Of a DNA stretch of 64,000 bases, positions 45,976-59,500 are shown piece by piece. Both the position numbers and the translations under genes were made by a program. Position 1 is the stretch's first letter. Each line of letters opens with the position of its first letter. The stretch lies in contig CM017556.1 of assembly GCA_007844125.1 (NCBI GenBank), positions 78,182,544 to 78,246,543 on the forward strand, written 5' to 3'. This stretch comes from Sinonovacula constricta. Lineage: Eukaryota; Mollusca; Bivalvia; Cardiida; Solecurtidae. The notes beneath the pieces were generated by a model. The model made no database searches. It saw nothing but the letters and a program-made list of their open reading frames with translations, and had not been told where the DNA came from.

Positions 45976-47682
45976 GGGTGACACGACTTACCGGAATCCA
46001 CCAAAGATACCGGAATCCACCGGAATCCATTTTTATTTACCGGAATCCACCTTAAAAATGGTTTTATTTGTCATAATCTGCATTAATAGTGATCAAATTC
46101 CATAAATTATATGAAACCATTCAAGTTTATGCATTAAAAGTCGGTTAATTTTTTTTTACGGAAATGAAGTTTATTACGAGTTGTTTACTCATTGTAATTG
46201 ATGGGAGTATGTTCATTGCGCGGCGCATTTAATCAAACGCAACGGATATCGTGTTTATTGTAAGGTTTTGATACATATTTCAGTTTTTATTTATTATACA
46301 ACTATCGGTCCGTTTTTTTAGTTTGTTTGTTTGTTTTTTGTTTGTTTGTTGTTGTTTTTGTTTGTTTGTTTTTTGTTTTTTTTAAGGATAACCGTTATAT
46401 GCTAGTACAGAATAATGTCAATAACTGTCGACAATATTCACTTAAAATGTCAAGTGAAAGGTTCTTGACAATGATATATTAATGGTTATCTTATAACAGT
46501 ATATTTTGACGAAATAAATTATTATACGAACCAATTACAACTGATAGCTAGGAAATAATTACAACAGAGGATACAAGAATGAAAATAGCTATATTTGGAG
46601 ACAACTATGTGAAACGACTGGGAAGAATCACAAAATATGATAGTGTATAAAAAGTGTTGATAAATATACGTACAGAATAAATAAATAAACATAAACGCCA
46701 GTGCCTTTAAAGTGCACACCTTCATGTCAAAGGACTTTGACAGAGATATTGTACATTACATTGACACAGGAAATTAATACGTGTTGTCAATAAATCGGCA
46801 TATACATATATGTGTATTTTGTTTTCATTAAAAAAAAAAAAAGGGTACTAACTACACGCATTTGTCACATGTACATAACTTAAAGAACGCAAATATCGAC
46901 CAACAGACAGACAAGTAGTAAATGATAAAACACGGCATGATCTAAAACGTTTAATTACGTTACCTCTGCTTTGATTGGAAGCACAGGTGTCTGAGAAGTT
47001 TGTGTCATCCTGATTGAAAAATGCCGACTAGTGAAATACATTGACTTAATTTAATAGCAACAGATTCCTTTGATCTGCGTGATCGTACATAATAAAAAAA
47101 TAAAAGACAGATAATTGAAAATAAATCAAAAAGATTGTTGTTATCATTATTATTGTTATTGTTGTTTTTCAATGAAAACAAAGACATATATTTGTAAAGG
47201 CGGATTTATTGACAACACATATTTTTTCTATTGAACCTTTGCATGATGAAACATATATTTACGTCAACACATATATAATATAATAAAACATCGTGTGTGC
47301 AAGCGTTGTTATTTCTTATGGACTCTTCCAAAGAAACAAACCTGAAAAAAGAAAAATATAATGATAATAAGATAATATTTATAACTATATATACATCGCT
47401 GATCAATTAGTCGGCTTGTGCTATTTGGGCCCGTAATAATGAACGTATTGCGCCGAGTAACGAACGTATTCCCGTCAATTACGGTGAGAAAACAATTTGT
47501 CGTAACAAACTTCTTTCAAAATAATCGACTAAATTTGTATAAACTTATATATTTTCATATCCTTTATGGAATTTGATCAATTTAAATGAAATTATGACAC
47601 ATACAACAATTTTAAATGTGGATTCCGGTAAATCAAAGTGGATTCCGGTATTTTTGGTGGATTCCGGTAAGTCGTGTTACCG
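45976..47682. mobile_element. Non-autonomous TIR DNA transposon, 1707 bp, with 9-bp target duplication
   Basis: TGCAATGGG flanks both sides (45967-45975 and 47683-47691). The left end reads GGGTGACACGACTTACCGG and the right end, reversed, CGGTAACACGACTTACCGG. Both ends carry several copies of TACCGGAATCCACC. No transposase frame is present inside. A 9-bp duplication suggests a Mutator-like or related transposase (inference). Confidence 0.88.
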
Positions 47683-48057
47683 TGCAATGGGTGTCCCTTA
47701 TTTTATTATGATGAAATTTTGATGATATTGTATTACAATAAAAAAAAAATTGAAACATTGCATTTATATATTGTCACAATTGTGTTATTTTATAATTAAA
47801 CTCAAGAGAAAATTCAACAGCATATGGTTCAAATAATGTTCTTGCGTTTTGCTTGTTCTTTAAACTTGTATTAATCCTCATTTGCCCACTTCCTGGTTGG
47901 TAGTAGCTCCTTAGAGTAATGTCCAATAAATAGCCTTGCCTAGGGACCAACATGTTGAAGTCAGTCTGGTGTTTGAACCTGGAAACCTCTGATTCTGAGT
48001 CTATTTCACTTAACTACTACCAAGTTTACTCAGGTATTTGCCATTCTTCTGTTACAG

Positions 48058-48165
48058 GGGGGTGACAGTGGAGATGAGAATGATGGAGAAATGGCACTAC
48101 TGGATAGGTCTCGGGAGAAACTGGTATGGGTCGACGCCCTCAACAAGTGGGTGCCACAGCATCAG
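48058..48165 (+). CDS. Host gene exon 3
   Basis: Acceptor 'ttcttctgttacag' and donor CATCAG/gtaaat bound 108 nt in phase 0-0: GGDSGDENDGEMALLDRS, then REKLVWVDALNKWVPQHQ. An acidic linker is followed by an amphipathic segment with two Trp residues. Strong splice sites and codon quality make this one of the best exons in the window. Confidence 0.75.
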
Positions 48166-48609
48166 GTAAATATAATCTCCATTCCGCCCTCATAACCTTT
48201 TTCATCAGTATCATTATAAAATTATAAGCATTTTTTACATGTAAGATGCCTTGTTTATTATTATCATCATCATAGTTATTTTTCTCATCTTTATCATTGT
48301 AGTTATCAACAGTATTATCATCAGTGTTCGCTGTTTCATTCTGTTCTATTCATTATTGTCATTATCAGCAGGAAATTAATTATCTTAGCCATCAATTATG
48401 ACCTAATCTTTATATTTATCAACATGATTAACATGATTATCATCAAAAATAACTTTATTTCATAATCACTTTTGGTATTCATAATCTCACAAATATTACT
48501 GTTCACCATTATTCAGTAGTGTCTGTTATCATATTTGTATTTCATGCAAAAAAATCCAATTTTTCACACAACTGTCTATCATAACTTTAAACTTCTAACA
48601 AATGCTTCC

Positions 48610-48895
48610 AAAAGACATGTAACAAGAGCCTTAAAAGGTGAGCCTTCACATGGATTGTGATCACAGATCTCGCCAGTACCTGTGAAACTGCTACACTCCT
48701 CCATCCTTACACAGCAAGATCCTCCCTGATTCACATCCCTGGTCCTACTCTACAGCACTGTTGCATATCACAACACAAACAGGCTACTGTAGTAACAGGA
48801 GCAGAAAATGTGAGCCTCCACCAGGATTTGAACCACAGACCTCCCAATACTAGCTGGTTGCTCTAGCAATTGAGCTATAGAGGCACTATGAACAA
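48610..48895 (-). mobile_element. tRNA-derived SINE of a second family
   Basis: On the minus strand it starts 'gcctctatagctcaattgc' (A-box-like) and 'gtggttcaaatcctggtgg' (B box), as in a tRNA gene. It continues for about 200 bp to 'aggctcttgttacatg'. The head does not fold as a full tRNA gene and is part of the longer unit. Confidence 0.6.
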
Positions 48896-50014
48896 ACTAC
48901 CAGTGAAACAGCTTCATACAAGCCAAAATGAAACACAAAGAGACACCCATAGGTAGAAATTCCATATACTTACCAAAAAAAAAAAATCACCACTATACCT
49001 GAAACCTGTTTAGTACACACAGCATGTGTATTGGTCTCTGACTATACCTCGAGGAAAGAAAGGCTCTGTAATAGGTGCAAGATGACAAGTTAAAGATGGA
49101 CACTAACTATTTCAAAAGGACTAATTCAAGGTCACTATTTGATGCACTCTTAGAATAACATCATCCCTTTAAGCCACACAGGACACTGGTTCATACTGTC
49201 TTTGAATTTGATCAATTCTTTTTAAGTTTAAGGTATGTTTTGAAGGAAAGATATTAAGAAGCCAATAAATTGTGACAGATGCTTCTAAGTAAAGGTGTAC
49301 ATGTATTGTTAACATGCCCAGTTAAGATTTTCCTTCATGTAAAAGGAATTAAACTAAGGATCTATATTTCTATGTATATACAGAAAATACTACTTTGTAA
49401 AATCATATTTAATAAAATAACAATGTGCCACATTTGGAATACATTGGGAAGTTATTTTACTTCTGTCAGAGAAAAAACATCAATCATGTACAAATGTCAT
49501 GTGCTCATGTATTGGTGGCCTTATGCTGTGGTACAGGTCTACCTGTGCATTGGGGAAGGTCTTTCCAGATTAAGATAGATCTATGTGTGTGATTTCATTT
49601 GTTAAAAGAGTCCTTTCAAGATAATTATATAGGCCTCTATCAAACAAAGAAGTATGTGTTCAAAACAAGTTACACTTGGTTATCACTTTTACAGATTAGT
49701 TTTGATGATAATTGTTATTTTCATTGACAAGTAAAGGTAGCAGTCTAGTTGTAATTATTAGTTTTACAAACTGCTGTTAACAATAAATATCTTTATGCTA
49801 TGAAAAAAGCAATGGCAGCATTTATTTTGTGGGTTATCCTGAAAGTTTTCTTACAATTTGTGTTAATTTAATAAATGCCCAGGTAAGAGTTAAAGGTATT
49901 CATAAAGGTGTCAAATTTTACTTATTTTGTGACAGTAAGTACAGAACATTTCAACGTCTTTTTCTTACTCAAGTTTTACATTGACTGATTGTTCAGCCAA
50001 ATCAATGCCACATA

Positions 50015-50165
50015 TCTTTTAAGCTCACCTGTGCTTATGCTAGAGGTGAGCACATGTATTATGCTTCCGTCAACATTCTTTAAATTAAATCTGTGAAACT
50101 GTAGGCCCATTAAACCAAACCTCTGAAGCTTTCGCAGCCAGAGAAACAAAAATGTGGCCATGTAG
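50015..50165 (+). repeat. Fragment of the dispersed bivalve-type repeat
   Basis: Shares 'ccgtcaacatt', 'gtgaaactgtaggccc', 'aaaccaaac' and 'cagccag' with the start of the copy at 38780, and begins 'agctcacctgtgc' like the copy at 62451. Confidence 0.5.
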
Positions 50166-53100
50166 TAAATTAAAACTGATTGTCCAAATAGTGCTTGAGT
50201 AATTGTATTGCAGTACTGGTCTGTTTAAACATTGCAATCTTTCTCTTGTTATTTTTTTCTAAATGTTTGGCACTCAAGTGACTTATAGGGCCATCATATT
50301 TATTTATAGGTACAGCTTGTAATTTTTTTTTTCAGAAAAAAAGAACAAAACACTATTTAGATTGTAAAAAAAAATGTGTTTCATGGCAAATGCAAACTTG
50401 GGAAAAAGTTAGAAACAATACTGTCCAATTTGACAGGTGTTTGTCTGTGTGCGTAGTTTTGACAAGATAAAGCCCTGCATGTGTTTCCTGTGTTACGACT
50501 GAGAGATAGCTGGGTAAACATGGGTCTCGCCCCACTCTCTGCCACATGTCAGGTGCACTTATGTGCACACACAACCACACTTAATAGGACTTGTTTCATT
50601 TAAACTAAGCATACATGTCTCTGAGAAGGATTTAAAGGCGAGGTATGCTTATGCATAAATGTTCAATCACAATTTTTATTGTAAGACAATGACTTCTCCC
50701 TTTGCTTCATAAGCTCTTGTGTGAAGCTTAAGACAAACATGACCAGACTTGAAATACCCAGCCTAGGTGATGCATGTTTGCAAAAGAGATGGTTATGATG
50801 AAAAAGTATGTTCATCTGTGATTTCACTATTATGCTTTGGTAGAAAAGCAATGTTATGCATTTGTCTATTTATTCACACTTTGGTACTTCCAGTCCTCTT
50901 ACTACAGTACATCCAAAAAGCCCTTTTATCCACTCAACTTTCTTCTCTGTAAAAATGACTAATAAGCTGTATTTGCACAGTGTCAAAAAGATAAGTTGGA
51001 AAGGGGAAATAACCAGTAGCTTTGTAGTTTATACGGTTATGTCCCATTGGTCTTTTATCCTTTCATTGAAATATAAGTATTCAAGGGAAATAACTGTCAG
51101 TATTTACTTTTCAAGTAAAGACAGGCTAATTTCCCTTGAAAGCTGTATACCATGTTGTAAGGTTAAGTTAATTAAGGAAAACAGTCTCATCATAAATATG
51201 ATAAATTAAGCAATATGCTACTCTTCTTCTGTTTTGAAGACAAATGAGACTATCTCTTCAGATAAATAAATTTTTTATCACCAAGTAAAAATTGGAAATG
51301 TCTCCCATTCTTACTTCACAGAAGTAGCTTAGACAAATTAACTTGTGTGACATTGTAATAATTATGATTGTGCCTGGCAAGGTGTCATGTCTGAAGCCAG
51401 TGTCTCACACCCTTGTCAGACCTGCACTGTTCAAATATTGACCCTCATCTATTAGTCCCCAGGTAGGCTAGCTCATCAACACTTTACACTTCACTCTATA
51501 CTAACATCATAATGGACAGGAAATTGCAGTTTCACCAAGACCTAATGATGTATTTTTCTGAGCTGTATTGGTATCTTGGAGTAAACAATCTGAAAAGATA
51601 CAACACCATTTCTAAGGCTTGTTTACATCAACACACCTTGAAGTACATTGTACTAGTGATGATTTGTCAGGACTTGACTTACAGACACTCTACACAGTTT
51701 CTCAATTGATTAATTAAATTTTATGTTGAACTGTACCATATCCGTTATACTATAAAATGTTTTATCTTAGACTTGCATCTTAACAGAATCAACAGATGTT
51801 ATTTGAATTCCATTTATAGTTAGTTTTAGCAAACCTGGATTTAGTTTCTTCCATACCAAAGTGTAAATAACATTCATAGAGTCAAAGCTTTGAATTAAAA
51901 TATACAATCCAAAATAAATCCATTTAAGTGAACACTTTTTATCTTTATAAACCTTTTATGTAAAACCAATCAACTTAAGATGTACACGCTATACCCACAT
52001 TAATATTTTCAGAACAAGTTTTCCAACTGATGTTATTTTAATTCTTCTTGCATACTTTTAGCATTATGTCTACTTTTGTAAAGGGTCAGTTTCATCTATC
52101 AAGTCATAATAGATACATATTATTGCAAATTCTGTATAATCAATCTTGAAGTAGTAAAACATTTCAGACATATTCAATCCCTAAGAAAATTTTCATTGAC
52201 AACTTGTGTAGCAAGTGCAATCTTGAGTGTCAATAGGAAAATCAAATTATGACTCCAGGTAAATCCTTGCACTTACACCATGTGAGACTAAAACAATATT
52301 AGTCAGTTTCAGCTGTCAGATTAAAGCACTTGAAAGTTTCTGTTGTAGTCGATTCTCAACATGCGTAGCAAGAATAGAACAGATTAAGGCAGATATTGCA
52401 GATCCAGATCAGCCAGCTACCACAGGTCTGGTGAAGGTCTGCACTATTGGCTGCCAGGGGTCAGGAAATATGTGTAGTTAAATTTGCATTAAGGCGTTTA
52501 ATTGTAAAAGGTAGTTATAAAAGCAACAAGAAAGAATATAACTAGAGTTTGTTATAATCACCATTGTCATTGTAGCATTTCAAGGTCTTATTTCTGGCAG
52601 ACAGTTGTCATGAGGCAACAGGGCCCTTGCAGCCAGATGGAGAGACCTTGAGCAAACACAGGCTTACCATTCCATTGTCAAAATGTGACACCAGTATGCA
52701 AATAATAGAAACAAACTTTCTAAACTATAATTGCTTTTCAATGCAATTTAATATGATAAAGAGAGCAATAAAGTGGTTTGATTGCTCTGCTAATTGTGTA
52801 TTGTTGTATATTGGGAGCTTCAACATGTCTCATGTGACCAATGTTTCTGTGTTCACTAAGATTAGGTGCTGTCTAAGTGCTTATAAACATTGAATATTCA
52901 GTGTGTTTTTTCACCATCATGTTTCTTTTGTGTGTAGGGGAACTGTTTATGTAAAATTCTCTTCAATAAGTCTGTGAAACCAAAAAAAAGATATTTGTTT
53001 TCATTAACAGAAGTGAGGAGTGGATGTGATCATGTAATTCACAGTGTTCAGTTGAACCAGAGTTTCTATAAGCACACCTGAAATGTGCATGTTTAGGGAA

Positions 53101-54894
53101 AGGGTTCCAATTAGGCTCTCAAGACTTGATCTGTAAGGTGACTGACTCTCCAGGAGTTGATAGTTAAGTTCCAGGTTCAGCAGTAAGGTGTGTATATATT
53201 ATCTAGCTCTGGGTGACGTAGAGCCAGACAGTGGTGGGCAGTGTCAGGCACTGACATACCTCCATCAAGATTCTGTTTCTACTGTCTGTTCATCATCAGA
53301 GGAGGGAAAGTGTTTCATGGAGATAGTGTTTAGATGGATCAACATTGTTTCACCAACCTTTTGTTACTGGCCACATGGACTCATAGTCTAATGCAGACAA
53401 GACTTAAAGGAATTGTTAACATTGTTGTATGTCTAGTCATCAAAATTATATTGTTGGATACACTCTTAGGTTAGGGAAAGGTATTAGTCTTTTGTGGAAT
53501 TATTGTGACCACACATTCCAAAGCATGAACAAAGTGCAATCCATTACTGCACATACTATAACTAAATATTAGCTAGCCTATCTACTTTCCTCGACTTTAC
53601 ACTTTTACTTTTCTTTAAAAATAAATAATACGTATTTCTTTTGATAGCTTTGCTATTGTTACTGTAGCTATTGGAGTTACTGTGTGCTAAATGGCCATTA
53701 TTAGGTACTGATGTTTATTTGCCGCCCTGAGCTAGCTGCTATGTTCCTTAGAACCATTTCCTCCTAATCATTATCATTCCCCCAATGTCACAATGGCCAA
53801 TATGGGACTTTACTAAGGTTGAAGAGGAACAATATTGTAGAATAAATCCAGCTATTTATCTGCCATTGTTACTTTATATCCTGTCTCTTTGCTTCTGCTC
53901 AGTGGCCAATATTTGTGGTTGTATTTCACCTATTTGATCTTGATAAGAAAGTTGTGAAGAAAAGTTAGATTTGTGTATTTGTGGAGACTGGTTGTTGATC
54001 CAGTGTGAGAGTGCCTGAGTGGCCCCCTTGTCACAGGGGATCTGTTCACATACTTCAGGGTGCCCAGACGAACAATCCAGATTGATAACCCGCTGTGATG
54101 ACTTGATGGATAAATGTTTAACTGTAACACATGGGAAAGTGACAAGAGGATTTACAATATTTATTGGATTGATAAGTGTTTTTTAATAAAACTGGAGTGA
54201 TTGTCATTGTTATCATTATATTTGATAAACACAAAAGACAAGAGAAGTCAGACAAGGGTTAGCAAAGAGGGTTGTCTCAACACAATACTCTGGTGGCAGA
54301 TTGCATAAAATGTACAATATTTGTACAGACAATGTTAGCTAATTGTTGAGTGGCGCCCATTACAAGTGCTTTGGGTTGTTCCATGTAAATAGTTCTGTCT
54401 CTTGTTGAACAACATTGATATATGGTTCTCAATAATTGGCTTTGAAGTTTTTCTGTGCATATATTTACTGTATAAAAGCAAGTCATAAAAACTTCAACAG
54501 CTGGATTTGCATGTCCATCTCTGCATGCTCAGAAACATGTTATAGGATTAGTGATCTTTGTGGAGGACACTTAAGTAAACTGTGGATGTTTAATGGAGGC
54601 TGTGATATATATAGAGAGTTCTTACAGCCAGAATGAATAATGTTATCAGTAATGTATGTCATGGATGTTTTTATAATTCAATTACTATCCCAAATCAATG
54701 TATGGACACGTACCCATATTGTTCAAGAAAAGATAAACTGGATAAAAAGGATAGCTTCAAATAAAAATGTTCTTTCCTTAAGTGTCTTGCTGTGAGAGAA
54801 GTCACTTAGTGCTGTGGCAAAATTGTGCATCTTTGAATAATTTTTATTAAACACAACTAGTAGATCAACCCTCGCCTATTGTTTCATGTCACAG

Positions 54895-55386
54895 AATGAT
54901 AAAGCAATAATGCTGCCAAAGATTAATGAACAAGGCTGGGTACCAAAGACAAAAAGGAGGAAGATGGCGACCACGCCAACAGCTGTTGCTGTTCCGTCTA
55001 TAACTTCTGCAAAGGTTGACTTGGGTGGACCATTGTTTTCATTGAAGGGGCAGAAAATGACCGTTCCACGATTGAAGGAGGAGAATCCTATTCTGGATGC
55101 TATGGTATTGCCACGGTGTAGGGTTGTGTTGTGTCTAGGGAGGGTCAGGAAAGTGTTGGTGGTATCCCCCACCCAGGGGCTTCTGGCCAGTCAGCTAGAG
55201 GCCATGGTCACAGCCTTTTTACACTCTACTACTACTGCTGGTGGTGGTGGTGGTTGTGCTGTTGCAACAACTGCTGCTGCTGGGGTAGATGGTGGGAGTG
55301 CTGATAGAGATAGTGTTCAAGGGTGCAAGCCCCTGCATTCAGTCAATATTGCCAGTCTGTGCCAGAAAATTATACGATTGATTCGG
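54895..55386 (+). CDS. Host gene exon 4 (largest exon)
   Basis: Acceptor 'tgtttcatgtcacag' and donor ATTCGG/gtaaat bound 492 nt in phase 0-0, 164 codons. It reads NDKAIMLPKINEQGWVPKTK, then a basic patch (KRRKM) and TAVAVPSITSAKVDLGG. A well-structured-looking part follows: ENPILDAMVLPRCRVVLCL, GRVRKVLVVSPTQGLLAS and LEAMVTAFLHS. Then a Gly/Ala/Thr-rich low-complexity insert and SVNIASLCQKIIRLIR complete it. Possible nuclear localisation signal at KTKRRK. Not recognised. Confidence 0.75.
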
Positions 55387-55728
55387 GTAAATATAGACCT
55401 AAGTTGTCTTCTTGTATACTGCTCACTATAGTTTTATTATGTTGTTGTTTGTTTAGTGATCATTATTTTTTCTTTTATTTAGTATATCTGATAGAAAGAT
55501 TGCCCTTGAGTTGATGATTCTTCTCATTATTCTTTTTTATCTTTCAGATAATTTTAATTCATCTTTGACTATGTTTGATTTGCAGATATTTTATATGGCT
55601 TGAGTAGTGTTGAGAAAGTGTATTATTATTGAACTATGTGTTTTAAATTGAATTTAAAGTATCTATTGACTAATTTAATTTAAAATTGTTCTCCAGTAAA
55701 AGTTTGAAGACTGTCAGTGAAAAACAAG

Positions 55729-55810
55729 TACCGGTATCAGTAAAATACAAATTTTACCGGTATCAGTAAAATACAAATTCTACTGGTATCAGGTAATATA
55801 CTGGTAATTC
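55729..55810. repeat. 27-bp tandem repeat, about three copies
   Basis: 'accggtatcagtaaaataca' repeats at 55729 and 55756; a third copy is partial. Confidence 0.8.
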
Positions 55811-56274
55811 TACTAACTGTACAACCTTGAAGAATTTGAATACATTTTTTAAAACACAAATGTACTTAGAGAGTTTAATATCTAGGTTTACAAAAGCATA
55901 AAAAATTTAGGTATTGGTTACATTTCATACTTTAAAATGGTTTGAAATAACTACTTATTCCATGCCAGGGTAAAAAAAATATTAAAAACCTTTGGAACTA
56001 TTTTAAAATGTCAAAGAGTTGGTACCTATTATTAAAATATTTTAATATCATTTATATACTTATCTATTTGTTGTACATTACATAATAAATATTAACATTA
56101 GTTTTATTTGAAAACAATAATATTATACGAATATAAATATTAGAAAATAGTTGTAGTCAGTAAAAGTACCAAAACACATCAATAAATGCCTGAAAATACA
56201 AGCTGCACCTGCTCATTTATTTACCTATGTCTGATTTATACTCTTACAGGGCTGGACTTTAAGTTTAATGGAGA

Positions 56275-56520
56275 GATGCCCATGGCCGAGCGGTTAGAGT
56301 CGCAGACTTGTAACTCCTTAGACCCTCACTGCATGGGTTCAAGTCCCGGTCAGGGCGAGAACTTTCATGTGGGGAGGTTTTCTAGCTAAGTAACGATGCA
56401 CCAGTGGTTCTTTCCAGACATAAATCTGGGGTATTCCTCCACCAATAATTAGCTGGATGTCACCAATATGACCGTTATTGTGTCGGTGTGGTGTGAAAAA
56501 AACAAAACAAACAAAACTAG
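56275..56520 (+). mobile_element. SINE, copy 4, best-preserved tRNA-like head
   Basis: Head 'atggccgagcggttagagtc' has the A box of Ser/Leu-type tRNAs, and 'gggttcaagtcccggtc' is the B box. Family body follows ('ggttctttccagacataaat', 'ggggtattcctccacc') with tail 'aaaaaaacaaaacaaacaaaac'. Confidence 0.85.
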
Positions 56521-59500
56521 GTTTAACAGTTGTCGTAATATACACACATGTATGTAACATTGTATTCCTAGGTAGAAAGGTTGTTAGGTCAGTCTGTCTG
56601 TGGAATTCCATAGAAATTATGAGACTGGAGTATTAGAATTAATTTCCAGCATAGTCCAGCCTGATTTCCTTTGTGACCATTTCACGCAGTGTCCCCACCT
56701 TCTTCGTGGATGCTAAAGACTTATAAGCCTAACTTATCCTATAAAAATATTATATTGTTTTGTTGCAAATACAATAGTTACAATATAGTCAGCAGCCAGA
56801 TTCTAGTTATGAGTTAAAGTATGTTACCTTGACTTGATTGTAAGGGTAATAGGTAATCTATGTAGTTCTCCTTGAAATATAGCTGTGACCATTTCATTTG
56901 TTCATGGACTTGTCCTGGATCTCTGTAGACAAAATTTATTTTAATATTTTTGGAGAGCAAGATTAATTCGTAATTTGCATAATATTATTTATTAAGTTAT
57001 TTTGTAATGGCCCAGTTCTCAGGCAGTGGTCTGTAGTAGTGGTAAGAACCTAGAGGTTGAGGGTCAATCTTTACAGTACAAGGCCAAATAATAGGGTCAG
57101 TTTTTCTTCAACCAATTTTTATCATCATTTATTACTTGTTTATCATCAACATGATTATTTTTTAGTTTCTATGAAAGAAGGATGTCAGAATGCAAGAAAT
57201 TTAGTTCACACTGTTCAGGTCATAGTGTTGTACTGTCAACCAATCAAATCATGTCTCAGTATTGGCGTGACCTTCACATTCTAGTTCTTTTCAAGACATT
57301 TCATTTTATCCATGTCATGGCTCGTGTGCCTATCAGCACACAATCACTTGTGCCAGCAAAAAGACATATACCCTGAAGAATGAAATCTGAACAAGATTAT
57401 CATATTTTTGGTATAGTAGTTAAACATTGTCATACCTTTTTAGCCATTTCTCAACTATAATGCAAGAGAAGTTGTTCTAATTTTAAAGACTTGTTCTGAT
57501 TTAATCATTTTTATATAGTATAGAACATTTTTTACATTGACACTGATATTGATGTACACAAGCATGATCTCCACTATGGTCACATGGTTTTCAAGATGTC
57601 ATTGGTTACTATAGCACAGCAAAACATAATGTGGGAGGATTTTGATGACTTCCTTGTTAGAGTTACCTGTGCATGTATTGTTCTCTTCTGTTCTGATGTG
57701 ACATGATGATTTCACTGGATGTCCACGAGTTTGTTCTAGTTCTGGTGTCTGTGTGAAGCTGTAGATTGGAGCTAATCATGACACTAAACCTGGACCATGC
57801 TCTCTCAGGGCTCCTCTGATCCCTTCAATCCATGCACCTTTCTCAACCTTATCTCACAATAAACCCATGAAAAAGAAACAGCTTTCCATATTTGTACAAG
57901 ATCAGTTTATGGAGATAAAGAATGCTTGACAAAAGCTAAATTAGCTGCATTGCCCCAAACTCTCCTCCTCTTGCTAAGTGACAGGAATTGTACTTTTGTC
58001 AGTTGTGCTGTAACTAGGCCATTCGCTCTGTCAATCTAACCATTCTATTTTTAAACTAAAGCTTAAATGTAATTAGGTTATCTGTCATTTAACATTCTAT
58101 TTTTAAACAAAAGTCTTTGTCGTAACTTTTATGTAATATTCAATTCTAGCTTTGATAGTTAAAGTCTTTTCACATTCTTTTGGGTCAATGCATTTACATG
58201 TGTTGTGTTGTTATATTTTTCTTATCATTAGTCCTCAAACGTCTTTATATTTATTTTTTTATAATTATTTATTTTAACTTAACATATTTTTTATCTCAAG
58301 ATTTTACTTTGAAATAAGGAATGTAATGCTGTTCCTATATTTTGTATGTGTTTTCTTTGTTTTTGTTTCAAAGGGAATATTTCAGTAGTCAGTAGTCCAT
58401 TCCAACTGATTTAGCATTCAGTGTGATAAAATACATTCTGACTTTTTCCTCAGTCACAGTTGGTCAAAGTTGATTTTTTCATATTTATTTTTTTCTAAAA
58501 AAAAGTAAAACTTTGAAAGACAACCACAAATTATCATTTTAAACCTCTGACCACAACATTTATGTAATAGGTGCCTATCAAAAGACTCTAATGTCTTTAG
58601 GTTGAGAGAATCTAAAATGTCCCATTGATATATGTTAATATTTATCTATTTGATGTTCAACCATATAGAATAGCTCCAAACTGCAAACATGGAAATATAC
58701 ATTAAGGTTACATTACCGATGTTTATGCTGTAAGCAATGCTTTGTATATGTCATTTGTCACATCCGCTAGATTGAGCCTACAAAAAAAACAGCTAAACAA
58801 TCATAAAAACCTATAAAAATGGAAATATGCCTGCTGCAATTTTATTTTTTTCCCCTTATAACTAGATCTTTTTTTTTAAGTCACTCACTTTTGACTGAAC
58901 ACTGTTGAAAAAAATTGTAGAGTTATCATGGGTGTTATTTTTGTAAAAGAAAAAAAAAGAAGTCATCATGTCAATTACTAAGATAACAACCTGTTGTATG
59001 AAACTGTAAAACAATGTGTAATATTATCTGGCGAGTGTCTGTAAGATCCCAGCCTTATGGTGACACCTCAGACTTTACTGTTTAAAATATTCAAAACTTC
59101 ATTTTTTTATTTTTTTAAATTTAAAAGTTAATTACAAAAAAGAAATATTTTCATCAAATCAGTTTCAGTATAAAAGAATCTCTGTATTTATAAACTTTAA
59201 AGAAATACACACACACACATTGAAAGTGGATATTTTCTGAATCTTGGGTGTTCTTTTGTCCATTTTAATTTGTGTACAATAATATCAATATTTTTTAATG
59301 ATAAAAACCCACCACACAACACAAAGTATTCTTGTGTAATTATTTTTTTAAATTTTAATCATTATTTTGGTTAGAATTTTTGTAATTAAAATCAAAACTT
59401 AATTTGGTAAAGTTAACATTTATTTCATTCTAGGCTTCAGATATATGTAGTTTTACATTTCAATTGATGGTGATTTTAAATTGTTAAATCAGACAAGAAC

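Larger units (their letters stand above)
43951..48057 (+). other. Host gene intron 2
   Basis: Contains two SINEs and the 1.7-kb TIR transposon. No exon seen. Confidence 0.5.
48166..54894 (+). other. Host gene intron 3
   Basis: AT-rich; holds a SINE (48610-48895), a dispersed-repeat fragment (50015-50165) and, near 52385-52425, one isolated unit resembling the 40-bp minisatellite. No exon seen. Confidence 0.5.

Noticed and set aside
56275..56360. Functional tRNA-Ser/Leu gene
   Set aside because: Good A and B boxes, but the sequence continues into the shared SINE body with an AAAAC tail, and the cloverleaf is incomplete.
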